Below are positions 4,666 through 5,758 of a DNA stretch of 5,758 nucleotides, in pieces; the first letter of the stretch is position 1, and the number at the start of each line of letters is the position of its first letter. Origin of the DNA: Campylobacterota bacterium (GTDB lineage Bacteria > Campylobacterota > Campylobacteria > Campylobacterales > Sulfurovaceae). The notes under the pieces are model-generated. The model did no database searches, was not told where the DNA came from, and saw only the letters and a list, made by a program, of their open reading frames with translations. The stretch spans positions 1-5,758 of the forward strand of contig QMKU01000098.1 of NCBI GenBank assembly GCA_003646525.1, written 5' to 3'. Position numbers and translations under genes: made by a program.

Positions 4666-5758
4666 ATTTTTTTTATTAATTAGTACTATGATTATCTATG
4701 TGACTGGTGTACTCTTTTACTCCTACTATCTTTTCTCTCAGGAGCGACAAAAAACTTATAATATTGTTGACGAACGGCTCACACTAGCTGCTGTAGGAGG
4801 TGCACTGTTTTTAGGTGATGACTATCATGATAAGTTGCTCACAAAAAATTCCCTTGACGCAAAGACTTTTATTGACAAAGCCACACAACTAACACGCTAC
4901 AATAATCTTATCGGTACTGATTATATTTATACTTTTATCAAAGTGGATAATAAAATTCGTTTTGCGTCTACAAGCTACAAGCCTGAAGAGAAAGAGAAAA
5001 TTTATAATGAATATTTTGCTTACTACAAAGATGCTTCTGCTAATCTTGTCGATATTTTCAAGAATCCCAAAACAGTTTTTGAAACAACCAAAGACAAGTG
5101 GGGACACTTTCGCTCTATACTAATACCAAAAAAGTCCGCCAATGGCATCCTCTATGTTATTGGTGCTGATTTGGAGGTCAGTAATGTAGAAATCTATCTC
5201 AATAAAGTCTATCAAGATGCAATCTACTCTGCTCTATACTTTTTTGCTCTGCTTGCTCCTTTTTCTTACCTTTTTTATCGGAGCTTCCAAAAAGACAGAG
5301 CACTCCTAGAGGATATGGTCATAGAGAGAACCGCAGAACTTACCCAAGAGAAGAAGAAAATCACAGATTCAATCGAATATGCACTACTCATTCAAGAAAC
5401 ACTTATTCCCAGAGAAAGTACCCTCAAAAACTATTTTCATGATGCCTTTGTGATATGGAAGCCTCGTGATATTGTGGGAGGAGATATGTATCTTTTTGAG
5501 ATCATGAATCATGATGATGAGGCACTCTTGATGGTGATTGATGGCACGGGACATGGTGTATCGGGTGCCTTTGTCACAATGCTCGTCAAAGCTATAGAGC
5601 AAGAGATCACCAATACTCTGCGTATGACACAAGAGGAGATTAGTCCACTGCTCATCTTGCAAGAATTTCACACCAAACTTCAAAAAGTTTTGACAGAATT
5701 AGAAGTCACCCAAAAAAGAAATATCTATATAGGGTTCGATGGAGGCATACTCTATATC
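4649..5758 (+). CDS. siaA-like: SiaA-like membrane sensor phosphatase (PP2C/SpoIIE), 3' end outside window
   Basis: 370 residues are visible and the frame is still open at the window end. Residues 7-29 form a first membrane span. About 30-190 form an extracytoplasmic sensor region (strand-rich, with DYIYTFIKVDNKIRFAS at 91-107 and GILYVIGADLEV at 166-177, Cache/PAS-like in style). Residues 191-210 form the second span. A short coiled linker (ERTAELTQEKKKITDSIEYA) leads directly into a SpoIIE/PP2C domain from about 248. Its metal-binding acids are Asp279 (KPRDIVGGDMY) and Asp298 (VIDGTGHGVSGAF). No HAMP domain fits between span and linker. In Pseudomonas SiaA removes the phosphate from SiaC and so activates output. 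ATG 4649 lies inside the end of the cyclase gene (17-nt overlap) and has TTAAAGG 6 nt upstream; the next ATG (codon 14) would cut into the membrane span. An 8-T run (4667-4674) lies in codons 7-9. The C-terminal part of the phosphatase is missing only because the window ends. Confidence 0.92.
   Translation, partial: MKTRNKFFLLISTMIIYVTGVLFYSYYLFSQERQKTYNIVDERLTLAAVGGALFLGDDYHDKLLTKNSLDAKTFIDKATQLTRYNNLIGTDYIYTFIKVDNKIRFASTSYKPEEKEKIYNEYFAYYKDASANLVDIFKNPKTVFETTKDKWGHFRSILIPKKSANGILYVIGADLEVSNVEIYLNKVYQDAIYSALYFFALLAPFSYLFYRSFQKDRALLEDMVIERTAELTQEKKKITDSIEYALLIQETLIPRESTLKNYFHDAFVIWKPRDIVGGDMYLFEIMNHDDEALLMVIDGTGHGVSGAFVTMLVKAIEQEITNTLRMTQEEISPLLILQEFHTKLQKVLTELEVTQKRNIYIGFDGGILYI

Overview
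The window is AT-rich DNA. Its base composition, its tightly packed genes and the style of its proteins suggest a free-living member of the Campylobacterota (the Sulfurimonas / Sulfurovum / Arcobacter type). This assignment is an inference from overall character, because no rRNA or other marker gene is present.

Left part (1-1044): the 3' end of an unrecognised gene overlaps by 8 nt with a complete Fic-domain protein. The Fic protein carries both the HPFxxGNGRxxR catalytic motif and an N-terminal S-x-x-x-E-G inhibitory motif, so it is a self-inhibited (class II) Fic AMP-transferase.

Middle part (1044-2690): a solitary T7-lysozyme-like N-acetylmuramoyl-L-alanine amidase with two peptidoglycan-binding repeats sits between two inverted copies of a 129-143 bp MITE-like element. 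Both copies have 13-bp terminal inverted repeats (GGCATCCTTCATA) and two internal hairpins. The left copy is flanked by a perfect 8-bp target duplication (AAAAAATA) and landed exactly on the fic stop codon, turning an inferred TAA into TAG without changing the protein. To the right of the second copy, about 370 bp hold no intact gene. They contain a diverged direct repeat, short decayed-looking reading frames and a hairpin terminator.

Right part (2691-5758, running off the end): a four-gene operon related to the SiaABCD signalling module of Pseudomonas, in the order siaB-like kinase, siaC-like phosphoswitch protein (DUF1987), class III nucleotide cyclase, and siaA-like membrane PP2C/SpoIIE phosphatase (3' end missing). 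In Pseudomonas the output protein SiaD is a GGDEF diguanylate cyclase. Here the output position is held by a soluble class IIIb cyclase with a full set of adenylate-cyclase residues. The working model is that an extracytoplasmic signal acts through the SiaA-like phosphatase, which competes with the SiaB-like kinase over a Ser/Thr on the SiaC-like protein. The phosphorylation state of that protein would then control cAMP rather than c-di-GMP synthesis. This exchange of the output enzyme is the most interesting feature of the window.
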